A stretch of 64,000 nt of DNA from Nitrospira sp. (GCA_005239465.1 SPAW01000026.1:87306-151305); one strand, 5' to 3'; positions 44,553 to 53,767 are shown, counted from the first letter of the stretch. A program made the numbers and translations. The notes: generated by a model not told the origin, from the letters alone.

Positions 44553-44615
44553 TCAGAACTCCTTCGTATCTCGTCGCTCGTCGTTCGGGAAGACTTCGGC
44601 GAGCTCAGTCGAGCC

Positions 44616-44737
44616 GCGTCCTCCGAACTCGTCGCTCGTATCTCGTCGTTCGTCCCTCGGTGAATCTGATCTGAAACGAGATACGAAATACGCTTCACGA
44701 GATACGGTGATCTTCGAGATACGCTTCACGAGGAACG
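44616..44737 (-). repeat. 122-bp dispersed hairpin repeat, ATACGAGATACG family (copy 2)
   Basis: Inverted near-identical copy of 15031-15152. It lies between hscA and iscX, inside the isc operon. The flank at 44589-44615 also contains the CGGCGAGCTCAGTCGAGCC word shared with the GCAGGATG elements. Confidence 0.85.
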
Positions 44738-44739
44738 CT

Positions 44740-46560
44740 TCACGTTATTTCGGAGAGCTTCTTGCCCTGTAGCCCTCGCTTGAGCGAATCATCCAGCATG
44801 GCGACGGTCAGGCTTTTCGCCGCTTGTTCGAGGTCGGCCATGCTCGCGCGGATTGCCCGCGGGTCGTTGCCGTCTTTCGCGGTTGCCAATGCCGACAGGG
44901 CCGCTCGAACGGCCGCAACCTCTTCCTGGGGAATAAGATGGCTCCCTTCGCCTAGGAACTTTTCAGTTGTCGTGATCAAAGCGGCGGCATCTAACCTGGC
45001 CTCGATCAGTTTGCGGGCGTTGACGTCCTTCGCCGCAAACTTGAACGAATCCTCGATCATTCGCTCCACTTCATTGCCGGATAACCCGTAAGACGGCCTC
45101 ACTTCGATCGACTGGCTCTGTCCGGTCCGCATGTCGCTGGCCTTCACGTTCAATATCCCATTGGCGTCAATGAGAAACGTGACTTCGATGCGAGGGACGC
45201 CGGCCGGGAGCGGAGGAACTTTCAGCCGAAATCTTCCAAGGCTGCGATTGTCTTTCGCCAGTTCGCGCTCGCCCTGCAGAATGTGGATGTCCACACCGGT
45301 TTGGCCGTCGACATAGGTGGTGAACATTTCCTTCGCACTCGCCGGGATGGTCGTGTTCCGTCTGATCAAGCTGCTCATCACGCCGCCCATCGTTTCGATG
45401 CCAAGCGAGAGGGGAGTGACGTCGAGCAACAACATGTCGGTGGTACCGCCGCTCAGTATGTCCGCCTGCACGGCGGCGCCGAGGGCCACGACTTCGTCCG
45501 GATTGAGTTCGCAGTGCGGGGTCTTTCCAAACAACTCCTGAACACGTTGCCGAACGAGCGGCATGCGGGTGGAGCCACCGACGAGTAAGACTTCGTCGAT
45601 CTCGATGGGGGTCAGCCCCGCGTCTTTCAAGGCCATCCGGCAGGGTCCCAACGTCCGGTCGATGATATCCATAATCAAGGATTCGAGTTGGTCCCGCGTC
45701 AGCTCTCTCGTAAAGCGTCCCTTGTTGTCCGGCAGCTCGACCGACACCTGTATCTTCAGTTCATCGGACAGACGGATTTTGGCCCGCTCCGATTCGAGAC
45801 GGATCGCTTGCATGTGGTCGGGGTGGGCGCTGAGATCGATCCCATGTCGGGTGCGAATTTCTGCGAGAAAAAGGTCGCCAACCTGGCGGTCTAGATCGTC
45901 TCCACCAAGGTGTGTGTCGCCGTTGGTGGCCAATACTTCGAAGATGCCGTTCTTGAGCTTCAGGATGGAAATGTCAAAGGTGCCCCCGCCGAAGTCGTAC
46001 ACGGCGATCGTGCCCTGCGTCTTCTCTTGGAGACCATAGGCCAGCGAGGCGGCCGTCGGCTCGTTGATGATCCGCAGGACCTCGAGGCCGGCAATCATGC
46101 CGGCGTCTTTCGTGGCTTGTCGCTGGCTATCGTTGAAGTAGGCGGGGACCGTGATGACGGCTTTCGTGATGCTTTCGCCGAGATGGGCTTCCGCGCGTTG
46201 CTTCAGCTCTCGTAAGATCATGGCCGAGATCTGCGGTGGTGAATAGGTCTTTTCGCCGAGCTTGATGCGAATCACGCCGCCTTGCTCGGTGAGCGAGTAG
46301 GGGAAGTAGGCCAGCTCGCCCTGCACGTCCGCGAGACCTTTTCCCATGAACCGCTTTACGGAATAGACGGTTCGTTCCGGATTGCGCGTCAAGTGTTCCT
46401 TCGCAGGATCGCCGACGATCAACCCATTGTCTGTTATGGCGACGACGGAGGGTACGATATTGCGTTCGTTCCGTCCGGCTATGACACGAGGGGTTCCCTT
46501 GTCCATGTAGGCGACCAATGAATTGGTCGTGCCGAGGTCGATTCCGACGATACGTGCCAT
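44740..46560 (-). CDS. hscA: Hsp70-type chaperone HscA
   Basis: 606 residues. Hsp70 motifs: GIDLGTTNSLVAYM, VPAYFNDSQRQATKDAG, INEPTAASLAYGL, YDFGGGTFDISIL and LLVGGSTRMPLVR. It is shorter than DnaK (about 640) with a reduced C-terminal lid, as in HscA. It releases Fe-S clusters from IscU with HscB. Lies 7 bases after hscB. Confidence 0.93.
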   Translation of the reverse strand: MARIVGIDLGTTNSLVAYMDKGTPRVIAGRNERNIVPSVVAITDNGLIVGDPAKEHLTRNPERTVYSVKRFMGKGLADVQGELAYFPYSLTEQGGVIRIKLGEKTYSPPQISAMILRELKQRAEAHLGESITKAVITVPAYFNDSQRQATKDAGMIAGLEVLRIINEPTAASLAYGLQEKTQGTIAVYDFGGGTFDISILKLKNGIFEVLATNGDTHLGGDDLDRQVGDLFLAEIRTRHGIDLSAHPDHMQAIRLESERAKIRLSDELKIQVSVELPDNKGRFTRELTRDQLESLIMDIIDRTLGPCRMALKDAGLTPIEIDEVLLVGGSTRMPLVRQRVQELFGKTPHCELNPDEVVALGAAVQADILSGGTTDMLLLDVTPLSLGIETMGGVMSSLIRRNTTIPASAKEMFTTYVDGQTGVDIHILQGERELAKDNRSLGRFRLKVPPLPAGVPRIEVTFLIDANGILNVKASDMRTGQSQSIEVRPSYGLSGNEVERMIEDSFKFAAKDVNARKLIEARLDAAALITTTEKFLGEGSHLIPQEEVAAVRAALSALATAKDGNDPRAIRASMADLEQAAKSLTVAMLDDSLKRGLQGKKLSEIT

Positions 46561-46567
46561 GGAATGA

Positions 46568-47284
46568 TTATGCGATCGTTGCGACGAGGTCGTTGACGAT
46601 GTTCTTCACATAGGCCCGGTTGGAGAGAATCTCTCGCATCTGCTTTAACAAGCGGTCCCGCTCGACGCGGGTTTGGCTGTTCGCTTCTCCACGATCTTGG
46701 AGCGCATCCCAGTCGGTGAAGAGCTGCTGGAGCTGCGTCTCCATGCTCCGTTTGCGTTGCTCCAGAGTGTGCTGTTCCGCTAGGAGTTTTGTGCGAAGTT
46801 GCCGCCCTGTTTCCGAGGTGCGATCGGTGGCTCGATACTCGTCAAGTGTGTCTTGGAGCTCAAGGATCTCTTCGAAGAGGTCGGCCGGAGGCGACGTGCG
46901 AATCTCCTTCACCGCCCCGGCTTCCAGGTCCAACAGATACTCGGCCCGTTGAATCGGATCACGGAGCATGCGGTAGGCGGTGTTTAGCATCGCCGAATTG
47001 CCGAGGCTGATCGTCTGCTCCTCTTCGCTCTTATTCTGAAAGAAATCCGGGTGGAACGCGCGGCTGAGTTCGTAGAACTTGGTTTCCAGTTGACGCAGAT
47101 CGATCGTGAGACGACGGGGGAAGCCCATGCAGGTGAAATAGTCGAGGTCTTTCGAGACCGGCTGTACCTTGACGCAGCGTTCACAGAAGTACTCGCCGGA
47201 GACCTCCGACTGACAGTGCCAACACATGCTCCGCGCCATCTGGAGCTCGCGGGAATTTGTGCCGTGGGTGTGGTGATGGTCCAT
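46568..47284 (-). CDS. hscB: J-domain co-chaperone HscB with N-terminal zinc finger
   Basis: 238 residues from ATG 47284, with an AGGTAGAGAT upstream. The N-terminus carries a four-Cys zinc-finger (CWHCQSE and CERCVK). The J domain has AFHPDFF (HPD motif) and the C-terminal helical domain contacts IscU. HscB stimulates HscA. The zinc finger is a known feature of HscB from some bacteria and eukaryotes. An upstream frame extension to 47326 lacks merit. Confidence 0.88.
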   Translation of the reverse strand: MDHHHTHGTNSRELQMARSMCWHCQSEVSGEYFCERCVKVQPVSKDLDYFTCMGFPRRLTIDLRQLETKFYELSRAFHPDFFQNKSEEEQTISLGNSAMLNTAYRMLRDPIQRAEYLLDLEAGAVKEIRTSPPADLFEEILELQDTLDEYRATDRTSETGRQLRTKLLAEQHTLEQRKRSMETQLQQLFTDWDALQDRGEANSQTRVERDRLLKQMREILSNRAYVKNIVNDLVATIA

Positions 47285-47365
47285 ATCTCTACCTGCTCTG
47301 ACAAGACAGGCATGGCAACGGGCCATGCCTGTGTGAGGATTCTCTCCGGTGGTTGTCGCTGCCGA

Positions 47366-47722
47366 TTACGCCGAGAACGATTCCCCGCAACCGCAGGTCT
47401 TGTTGGCGTTCGGATTGACGAATTTGAAGTTCCCGCCCATCAGATCTTTTTGGAAGTCTAATTGGGTGCCCTGGAGATAAATGGCGCTCTTGGCATCGAC
47501 GATGACTTTGACACCGTCGAACTCAAAGACCTGATCGTACTGGCCGATCTTCTCGTCGAAATTGATCGTATAGCTCAGACCCGAGCAGCCGCCGCCCTTG
47601 ACGCCGAGGCGAAGCCCGCCTTCCTCGATGCCTTGCACGTTGATCAGCCGCTTCACTTCCTTCAGGGCTGCCTCGCTGAGCGTGATGACCGGAGTCTGAG
47701 TTTCCGCATTCGTCGTGTCCAT
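47366..47722 (-). CDS. iscA: A-type Fe-S carrier protein
   Basis: 118 residues with the HesB/IscA pattern: EEGGLRLGVKGGGCSGLSY and the C-terminal TCGCGESF, giving three conserved Cys. It carries Fe or Fe-S clusters from IscU to target proteins. Located 21 bases after iscU. Confidence 0.92.
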   Translation of the reverse strand: MDTTNAETQTPVITLSEAALKEVKRLINVQGIEEGGLRLGVKGGGCSGLSYTINFDEKIGQYDQVFEFDGVKVIVDAKSAIYLQGTQLDFQKDLMGGNFKFVNPNANKTCGCGESFSA

Positions 47723-47743
47723 AGGGCGCTCCCTTCGTGACCG

Positions 47744-48142
47744 TTACTTGGCGTCGGCCGGCTGTCCGTCAGCCTTCTTCTGATAATCGGCCAATGCCGC
47801 CTTGATCGCATCTTCCGCGAGCACGGAGCAGTGAATCTTCACCGGCGGGAGGTTCAATTCCTGCACGATGTCCGTATTCTTGATCTTCTGGGCTTCCTCG
47901 ATCGTCTTGCCCTTGAGCCATTCGGTGGCCAGACTGGAGCTGGCAATGGCCGAACCGCAGCCGAAGGTCTTGAACTTGGCATCCACGATCGTATCGTTTT
48001 GCACCTTGATCTGGAGCTTCATGACGTCGCCGCACTCGGGCGCGCCGACCATTCCGGTGCCGACGCCATCTTCATCCTTCTTAAAGCTCCCCATGTTGCG
48101 GGGGTTGTTGAAATGGTCGACGACTTTATCGCTGTATGCCAT
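47744..48142 (-). CDS. iscU: Fe-S scaffold protein IscU
   Basis: 132 residues: YSDKVVDHFNNPRNMG, GAPECGDVMKLQIKV, TFGCGSAIASSSLATEW and the LPPVKIHCSVLAEDAIKAAL end. The three cluster Cys (ECGD, GCGS, HCS) and LPPVK HscA-binding motif are present. It builds clusters with IscS and transfers them via HscA/HscB. Preceded by a hairpin repeat that separates it from iscS. Confidence 0.95.
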   Translation of the reverse strand: MAYSDKVVDHFNNPRNMGSFKKDEDGVGTGMVGAPECGDVMKLQIKVQNDTIVDAKFKTFGCGSAIASSSLATEWLKGKTIEEAQKIKNTDIVQELNLPPVKIHCSVLAEDAIKAALADYQKKADGQPADAK

Positions 48143-48213
48143 AAAAACCTCCTTGGTATCTCGTCGCTCGCCCTTCGATGTAACTCAGGGCCATGAGCTT
48201 GTCGAATGGTGAA

Positions 48214-48299
48214 GCGTCCTCCGAACTCGTCGCTCGTATCTCGTCGCTCGTCCCTCGGTGAATCTGATCTGAAACGAGATACGAAATACGCTTCACGAG
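48214..48299 (-). repeat. dispersed hairpin repeat, ATACGAGATACG family (copy 3, shorter)
   Basis: Matches the left ~86 bases of copy 2 (44616-44737) nearly base for base and then diverges near TTCACGAGG. It lies between iscS and iscU. With copy 2 the isc operon thus holds two copies of one repeat in its gaps. Confidence 0.8.
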
Positions 48300-48325
48300 G
48301 GTCTTTTCACGCTTCACGCGTTCTC

Positions 48326-49543
48326 CTAGTGGGCGGCCCACTGAACTGATTTCAGGTCGACGCCTTCTTTTGCCATTTCGTACAGCGGGGACATTTCTCG
48401 TAGCTTGGTGACAACTTCAATAACCTTTGTAATCGTGTAGTCAATCTCCTCATCAGTATTGAAACGGCCCAGGCCGAAGCGGATCGAGGAATGGGCGAGT
48501 TCCACGCCGACACCGAGCGCGCGCAACACGTAGGACGGTTCCAACGTGGCTGAGGTGCAGGCCGAGCCGGATGAGAGTGCAATGTCCTTCATGCCCATCA
48601 GCAACGACTCGCCTTCGACGTAGGCAAACGAGATGTTCAGGTTGCCCGGCAGCCGGTTGGTGGGGTGGCCGTTCAGATAGCTTTCTTCCAATGCCGCCAT
48701 AATGCCGGCTTCGAGCCGGTCACGCATGGCTGCCAACCGGATGGATTCCTTGGCCATCTCTTGATCGCAAATTTCACAGGCCTTCCCGAATCCGACGATC
48801 AGCGGAACAGGGAGCGTGCCGGACCGCATGCCACGCTCGTGGCCGCCGCCATCCATTTGTGCCGAGATTCGGACCCGAGGATTCTTCTTCCGGACGTAGA
48901 GCGCGCCGACTCCCTTGGGTCCATAGATCTTGTGGGCCGAGAACGACATAAGGTCGATGCCCATGGCCTGCACATCGACGGGAATTTTGCCGACGCCCTG
49001 TGTTGCATCACAGTGAAACAGGATGCCTTTTTCTTTGGCGATCTTGCCGATTTCCTGGACAGGATTGATCGTGCCGATTTCGTTGTTGGCCAGCATCACG
49101 GAGATCAGGATGGTTTTGTCCGTGATCGCGTTCCGCACGTCGTCGGGATTCACCATGCCGCGTTTGTCGACCGGCAGATAGGTGACCGTCGCCAGGCCCT
49201 TGGCCTCGAGCGACTTGGCCGTATCGAGCACGGCGCGGTGTTCCGTGGACGACGTGATGATGTGGGTGCCCTTCTCCTTGTACATTTCCAGGACGCCCTT
49301 GATCGCGAGGTTGTCCGATTCAGTGGCGCCGCTGGTGAAAACGATTTCTTTCGAATCCGCTTTGATCAACTTGGCGATCTGCTTGCGGGCATTTTCCACC
49401 GCTTCTTCCGCGGCCCACCCGAAGGCATGATTGCGGCTGGCGGCATTGCCGAATTTTTCAACAAAATAGGGGAGCATAGCTTCCAGCACCCGGGGATCCA
49501 TCGGCGTGGTGGAATGGTTGTCCAAGAAAATAGGAAGCTTCAT
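48326..49543 (-). CDS. iscS: cysteine desulfurase IscS
   Basis: 405 residues from ATG 49543, preceded by AAGGAG. PLP enzyme: start [38 protein letters not shown] Lys in [13 protein letters not shown] and the active loop SSGSACTSA with the persulfide Cys. Gives sulfur for clusters and tRNA thiolation. A longer frame to 49723 crosses iscR and is rejected. Overlaps the iscR stop by 4 bases. Confidence 0.95.
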   Translation of the reverse strand: MKLPIFLDNHSTTPMDPRVLEAMLPYFVEKFGNAASRNHAFGWAAEEAVENARKQIAKLIKADSKEIVFTSGATESDNLAIKGVLEMYKEKGTHIITSSTEHRAVLDTAKSLEAKGLATVTYLPVDKRGMVNPDDVRNAITDKTILISVMLANNEIGTINPVQEIGKIAKEKGILFHCDATQGVGKIPVDVQAMGIDLMSFSAHKIYGPKGVGALYVRKKNPRVRISAQMDGGGHERGMRSGTLPVPLIVGFGKACEICDQEMAKESIRLAAMRDRLEAGIMAALEESYLNGHPTNRLPGNLNISFAYVEGESLLMGMKDIALSSGSACTSATLEPSYVLRALGVGVELAHSSIRFGLGRFNTDEEIDYTITKVIEVVTKLREMSPLYEMAKEGVDLKSVQWAAH

Positions 49544-50013
49544 CGTTCGACTCCTTGTGCCGCAGGCGACTGAATCGTAATCAGAGGTGTGCCGCCCATC
49601 ATGTCTTGTAGGGTCATGTTGTTCAGCAATTGGTAGATGCTGTCCTGAACTTTCAGCAGCGGCGTGCGGATGTTGCAATGTTCCTGCTGCATACAGAATT
49701 CGCCTTCCTTCTCGTGAGAACAATCGGTGATCCCCAGCGGGCCCTCGATGCTTTCTAAGATCTGGGCGATGGTGATCTGTCGAGTGCTTCGGGCGAGCAG
49801 GTAGCCGCCCTTGGGGCCGTTGTGGCTTTCGATCATCCTGTTCTTGGCGAGGGTCTGAAGGACCTTAGCTAACAGTTCGAGAGGGATATTGAACTCCTCG
49901 GCAATCTCCTTGGTATTCACCACACGGCCTGGGGTAATATCCCCGAACTGGACGGAGGCGATGTGCTGAAGCGCCATCAGGGCGTAATCTGTTTTTTTCG
50001 AGATCTTCAACAT
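49540..50013 (-). CDS. iscR: Rrf2-family Fe-S regulator IscR
   Basis: 157 residues: winged helix start [48 protein letters not shown], and the cluster Cys set in [16 protein letters not shown] (three Cys). It binds [2Fe-2S] and represses its own operon. Two matched operators lie directly upstream, fitting autorepression. Stop overlaps the iscS start by 4 bases. Confidence 0.93.
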   Translation of the reverse strand: MLKISKKTDYALMALQHIASVQFGDITPGRVVNTKEIAEEFNIPLELLAKVLQTLAKNRMIESHNGPKGGYLLARSTRQITIAQILESIEGPLGITDCSHEKEGEFCMQQEHCNIRTPLLKVQDSIYQLLNNMTLQDMMGGTPLITIQSPAAQGVER

Positions 50014-50021
50014 GGCTATTG

Positions 50022-50038
50022 CCGATCAATAGAGTCGG
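50022..50038 (-). promoter_or_regulatory. IscR-type operator 1, adjoining the iscR start
   Basis: CCGATCAATAGAGTCGG, read on the minus strand as CCGACTCTATTGATCGG. It matches the IscR type 1 half-site style (YYGACT...AGTCRR-like) and lies 8 bases from the ATG, so binding could block ribosome access as well as transcription. Sister site at 50054-50070. Confidence 0.6.
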
Positions 50039-50053
50039 AGACTATAATGATCT

Positions 50054-50070
50054 CCGATCAATCTAGTCGG
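50054..50070 (-). promoter_or_regulatory. IscR-type operator 2
   Basis: CCGATCAATCTAGTCGG, read on the minus strand as CCGACTAGATTGATCGG; 15 of 17 bases match site 1. It sits a few bases downstream of the -10, about where transcription would begin. A half-match (GAGTCGGAC) also lies near 50115-50123. Confidence 0.6.
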
Positions 50071-50074
50071 ATAA

Positions 50075-50104
50075 AGGATAGCACGCGAGTTTCCAGGCTG
50101 TCAA
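50075..50104 (-). promoter_or_regulatory. sigma-70-like promoter of the isc operon
   Basis: On the minus strand: TTGACA (50104-50099), 18-base spacer, TATCCT (50080-50075). A perfect -35 and a good -10. Operator 2 immediately follows. Transcripts would start near 50068. Confidence 0.6.
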
Positions 50105-50147
50105 CACAGGATTAGAGTCGGACTCAGAACGAGAAAGGAACGTGCCC

Positions 50148-50564
50148 ATGGGCGGGACGAATCCCTACATTGAGAAAGCCGATTACGAGCTCCCTAAGAC
50201 CTCGTATACTATCACGTTCATTCAGCCGGATGGCGCTATAACCAAGGTCGCTGTAGACCCGGCCATGATCCCCTATGGTCCAACAGGGCTTCCCGGGAGC
50301 ATCCTTGATATAGCCATGGGCAACGGGGTGGATTTGGAGCATGTGTGCGGAGGGGTTTGTGCCTGCTCGACCTGTCACGTGATAGTAAAACAGGGGCTAG
50401 AAAGCTGCAACGAAGGCACTGACGATGAATATGATCAGCTGGATGAAGCCCCGATGACGACATTGCAGTCACGTCTCGGCTGCCAGTGTGTACCCAATGG
50501 AACGAAGGACATCGTGATCGAGATCCCAGCCGTGAATAAGAACCTCGTTAGAGAGGGACACTGA
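50148..50564 (+). CDS. fdx: adrenodoxin-type [2Fe-2S] ferredoxin
   Basis: 138 residues from ATG 50148 (GTG 50142 alternative), with GAGAAAGGAA upstream. Cluster motif CGGVCACSTCHV with a later Cys in RLGCQCVPNG. Fits Isc-type Fdx that donates electrons for cluster assembly. It is divergent from iscR, sharing its control region, unlike the usual in-operon placement. Confidence 0.88.
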   Translation: MGGTNPYIEKADYELPKTSYTITFIQPDGAITKVAVDPAMIPYGPTGLPGSILDIAMGNGVDLEHVCGGVCACSTCHVIVKQGLESCNEGTDDEYDQLDEAPMTTLQSRLGCQCVPNGTKDIVIEIPAVNKNLVREGH

Positions 50565-50636
50565 GCGATGCGTCATTCGTTTCAGGCTCTGCTATCCAAT
50601 CTCGTCTCGATCGACCAATGCCGGTTGACGATCTTC

Positions 50637-50864
50637 TAGCCCGCATGATTCACGAACCAAGGGCGTTCGTGAATCATGCGCCGACAGGTCGGCTCCTCCG
50701 CACCTGTCGGTTTCGACAGGCTGTACGGCCTGCTCAAGGCTAGCCCTGAGTGAAGCCCCGCCTCTGCGGGGCGAAGTGGTTCGACAGGCTCACCACCCTG
50801 AGTAAAATCGAAGGGTCGAAGCCCGCAGGGTGGACTATTCACGCCTCGTGAATAATCCGGGCTA
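50637..50864. mobile_element. 228-bp palindromic element with CTAG-flanked ends (copy 1)
   Basis: Ends TAGCCCGCATGATTCACGAA and TTCGTGAATAATCCGGGCTA-like right end; CTAG stands at both borders, consistent with a target duplication of CTAG. Inside are further hairpins (GCATGATTCACGAA mirrored by TTCGTGAATCATGC) and a GGTTCGACAGGCTCACCACC segment. It is about 90% identical to 59607-59834, which has the same length. The last three bases give the stop codon of the minus-strand gene 50862-51563. Confidence 0.8.
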
Positions 50865-51563
50865 GTCATACGTTTCAGTTTTCACCTCTTTTCTCTCGTA
50901 CCCTGTTTCCACCAAGAATGTGCGTAGTGGTCGCACAAACTTCTTGATGCCGCACAGCATGGGGAGGACGTGCGACATTCCTTCGATCAGTGGCCGCAGC
51001 ATGGTCACGGTCAACGCGACGGCTGATTCGTCGCTGGACGCGACGAGTGGGAGATAGCGAAACGAGGCATGCAGCACCGCAAGCGAGAGGAATTCGTCGT
51101 GGTAGAGCAATTCATTTTCAGCTGGGCCGACTGCGATCAAGAGAATCGGCGATGTCTCACGATGGGCATATAGAGCTTTCAGCATGCATCGGATCGGAAC
51201 GAGACCGGTGTATCGTGTAATGAACAGCACTTCCCGATCGAGCGGCTGAGGAAGCACGAAGTTCCCATAGGGGCCGGACAGCAGCAGTTTATCCCCGGCC
51301 TTGAGATTGTACAGATAGCCGGATCCCATCCCTTCAGGTACCAGGTCGAACACCAACGTCAGCTCGCCGGAAGGCGACTCCGGTGTCGCCATGGTATAGG
51401 CACGATTGAGCGGCGGCTTAGGGCCGACAGGCAACTTCAACGAAACCCACTGGCCGGGTTGGAAGGAAAGCTTTTGTGTCTTGGGAAGGACGACGAGTTG
51501 GCGAACGTGAGGTGTGAGATCGATGACCGAGAGTACCGTCGCCGGCTGGGTGAGTTCCGCCAT
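50862..51563 (-). CDS. ferredoxin-NADP reductase-like flavoprotein
   Basis: 233 residues. FAD-binding region [14 protein letters not shown] and [12 protein letters not shown] (RxYS/T-type), flavodoxin-reductase fold with [16 protein letters not shown]. The pyridine-nucleotide part is degenerate: [12 protein letters not shown] instead of a full GTGxxP, and CGIKKFV instead of CGPxxM. It may accept electrons from a carrier other than NAD(P)H. Its TAG stop lies in the terminal bases of a 228-bp element. Confidence 0.75.
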   Translation of the reverse strand: MAELTQPATVLSVIDLTPHVRQLVVLPKTQKLSFQPGQWVSLKLPVGPKPPLNRAYTMATPESPSGELTLVFDLVPEGMGSGYLYNLKAGDKLLLSGPYGNFVLPQPLDREVLFITRYTGLVPIRCMLKALYAHRETSPILLIAVGPAENELLYHDEFLSLAVLHASFRYLPLVASSDESAVALTVTMLRPLIEGMSHVLPMLCGIKKFVRPLRTFLVETGYERKEVKTETYD

Positions 51564-51696
51564 AGCGATCTCCCTCTACCCTCTTATCAGAAGTCCGGTC
51601 CAGATGAAAGTGCCAGGAGGCGGTCGATTCTGTACAACACTTTTCCGTGCATGCTATAGAGATACCGGCCTTCGAATGAATTCACCAGGATTCAGT

Positions 51697-53112
51697 ATGA
51701 CACAAGTCCGCGTGCGTTTTGCTCCCAGTCCAACAGGACTTCTCCACATCGGCGGGGTCCGCACGGCCCTGTTCAATTGGCTCTTTGCGCGCCAGCAGAA
51801 GGGTGTCTTCATTCTCCGCATTGAGGATACGGATCAAAGTCGGTCTACGGATGAATCCATCCAAGCCATCATCGACGGGATGAAATGGGTGGGGCTCGAT
51901 TGGGATGAGGGCCCCTTTCGCCAGACCGAGCGGATGGAGCTCTATCGCAGCCACGCGATGAAGTTGCTTGAGAAGGGTCATGCCTACTGGTGTGTGTGTA
52001 AAGCAGCAGAGTTGGAAGCCCGACGAAAAGAAGCCGAAACGAAAGGGCTCTCGCCTCGCTACGATGGCCGCTGCCGTAATCTGGGAATAGCGAACCCGTC
52101 AGGGGATGCCGCTCTTCGGTTCAAGGCGCCTCAGGAGGGCCGGACGGTGGTCGACGATCTGATCAAGGGCAAGATCGCGTTCGACAACAATGTACTGGAC
52201 GACCTGATTATTCTCAGGTCCAACGACTATCCGACCTACAACTTCTCTGTCGTCGTCGATGATGCTCTGATGAACATCACTCATGTTGTACGAGGTGACG
52301 ATCACCTCACTAACACGCCGCGCCAGATACCTATTTTCGAGGCGCTCGGCTTCCCGGTGCCACGCTTTGGCCATCTGCCAATGATTCTGGGCTCGGATAA
52401 GGCCCGGCTCTCCAAGCGCCACGGCGCCACCTCGATCATGGCCTACAGAGACATGGGCTACCTGCCCGATGCCATGGTCAACTATCTGGTCCGGCTCGGC
52501 TGGTCGCACGGCGATCAGGAACTCTTCACCCGTCAGGAACTGATCGAGAAATTTTCCTGGAAGAACGTGCAGACCTCAGCCGCCGTTTTCAACCCGGACA
52601 AGCTGCTGTGGCTGAACGCCGAATACATCAAGACAAGTCCTCCCGATCGGGTCGCTCAGGCGCTGGTGCCTTTCTTAGAAGGGGCGGGCTTGCAAGACGA
52701 AGTCCGGGCTATGTCGGCAGACTGGCTGGCGCAGCTGGTTGTGCTGGTCAAAGAGCGGGCCAAGACCTTGGTGGAGATGGTCGATTGGGTTAGGCCGTAT
52801 TTCGGGCAATCGGTCACACTTGACGAGGAGGCAGCGAAGAAGTTTCTCTCGCCGGCCATGGCGCCGATTCTCGGCAAGCTGCTTGCGCGCTTTGAAGCCT
52901 TCCCGGCTTTCTCCAAGCAGGAGTGGGAAGACAGCTTTAAGAAATTCGTCGAAGAAGAGGGCATGAAGATGGGCCAGCTCGCCCAGCCAGTCCGCGTTGC
53001 GCTTACCGGTCGCACCGCCAGTCCAGGCCTGTTCGAGGTGATGGAAGTTCTGGGGCGAGACCGAACGTTGTTCCGGCTCCGGAAAGGGATCGAGCGGGCA
53101 TCCCACGCGTGA
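51697..53112 (+). CDS. gltX: glutamyl-tRNA synthetase
   Basis: 471 residues from ATG 51697 (upstream ATG 51676 possible). Class I motifs: [20 protein letters not shown] (HIGH equivalent) and KLSKRH-type segment in [10 protein letters not shown] (KMSKS equivalent), with [10 protein letters not shown] and [18 protein letters not shown]. Charges tRNA-Glu and possibly tRNA-Gln if non-discriminating. However a GlnRS gene is present nearby and two tRNA-Gln genes follow at once, so direct Gln charging is likely. Confidence 0.95.
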   Translation: MTQVRVRFAPSPTGLLHIGGVRTALFNWLFARQQKGVFILRIEDTDQSRSTDESIQAIIDGMKWVGLDWDEGPFRQTERMELYRSHAMKLLEKGHAYWCVCKAAELEARRKEAETKGLSPRYDGRCRNLGIANPSGDAALRFKAPQEGRTVVDDLIKGKIAFDNNVLDDLIILRSNDYPTYNFSVVVDDALMNITHVVRGDDHLTNTPRQIPIFEALGFPVPRFGHLPMILGSDKARLSKRHGATSIMAYRDMGYLPDAMVNYLVRLGWSHGDQELFTRQELIEKFSWKNVQTSAAVFNPDKLLWLNAEYIKTSPPDRVAQALVPFLEGAGLQDEVRAMSADWLAQLVVLVKERAKTLVEMVDWVRPYFGQSVTLDEEAAKKFLSPAMAPILGKLLARFEAFPAFSKQEWEDSFKKFVEEEGMKMGQLAQPVRVALTGRTASPGLFEVMEVLGRDRTLFRLRKGIERASHA

Positions 53113-53206
53113 GGCGGTTTTTATCTCTAACAGGCTGCGGAAAAACGATGCCGTTCAGGCAGAAATTCAATGGTGCGCATGTCTAGCACAATGGGAAAAC
53201 AATCCC

Positions 53207-53478
53207 GCAGGATGCTCAAACAGTTCCCTGTTCTCACCCGCCCGACCCCGGCGCGCGGCTCGACTGAGCTCGCCGAAGTCCAAGACGCGCCGTTCCGCGG
53301 TCAAGGCCGCAGCGAGTGAAAGGGACTGTCGCGGCTCGACTGAGCTCGCCGAAGTCCCTTCCGATCGGCGACTGTCCCTGTTTAAATAGCGGGACAGGCA
53401 CCGGCAATGCCGGAGCCAGTCCCCTGAGGCTTCTGAACGAGGCGAGAACGCCGCTGGCGGACTGTTTGAACATCCTGC
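53207..53478. mobile_element. 272-bp element with GCAGGATG terminal inverted repeats (copy 2)
   Basis: Left end GCAGGATGCTCAAACAG (53207-53223) mirrors right end CTGTTTGAACATCCTGC (53462-53478), 16 of 17 bases. A ~110-bp block is shared in inverted orientation with 6439-6553. The word CGGCTCGACTGAGCTCGCCG appears twice inside. No transposase. It sits between gltX and the tRNA-Gln pair. Confidence 0.7.
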
Positions 53479-53534
53479 TAAATCAGCGCCGATCTTGACG
53501 AAGTCGAGAGCTGTATATTACTGTGAGCGTCGGT

Positions 53535-53608
53535 TGGGGGATCGTCTAGCGGTAGGACGTCAGTCTCTGGATCTGACTACCTAGGTTCGATTCCTAGTCC
53601 CCCAGCCA
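53535..53608 (+). tRNA. tRNA-Gln (anticodon CUG)
   Basis: 74 bases. Acceptor stem TGGGGGA pairs with TCCCCCA, T-arm GGTTCGATTCC, D-arm TCTAGCGGTAGGA, encoded CCA at 53606-53608. Anticodon CTG at 53567-53569, reading CAG. Followed by a second tRNA-Gln 54 bases later. Confidence 0.93.
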
Positions 53609-53662
53609 ATAATCTTTTCCACGCCGTACTATCCAGATCTCCGTTTCGGTTCCGTACCGCGC

Positions 53663-53736
53663 TGGGGGATCGTCTAGCGGTAGGACGCCGGTCTTTGGAG
53701 CCGGCTACCTAGGTTCGATTCCTAGTCCCCCAGCCA
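53663..53736 (+). tRNA. tRNA-Gln (anticodon UUG)
   Basis: 74 bases, identical in most positions to the previous tRNA. Acceptor TGGGGGA/TCCCCCA, CCA encoded (53734-53736). Anticodon TTG at 53695-53697, reading CAA (and CAG by wobble). A dedicated CUG isoacceptor plus UUG implies separate decoding of both Gln codons. Confidence 0.93.
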
Positions 53737-53767
53737 CTACTTCCTGCAGTTGGTCTGCCAGTCCGAA

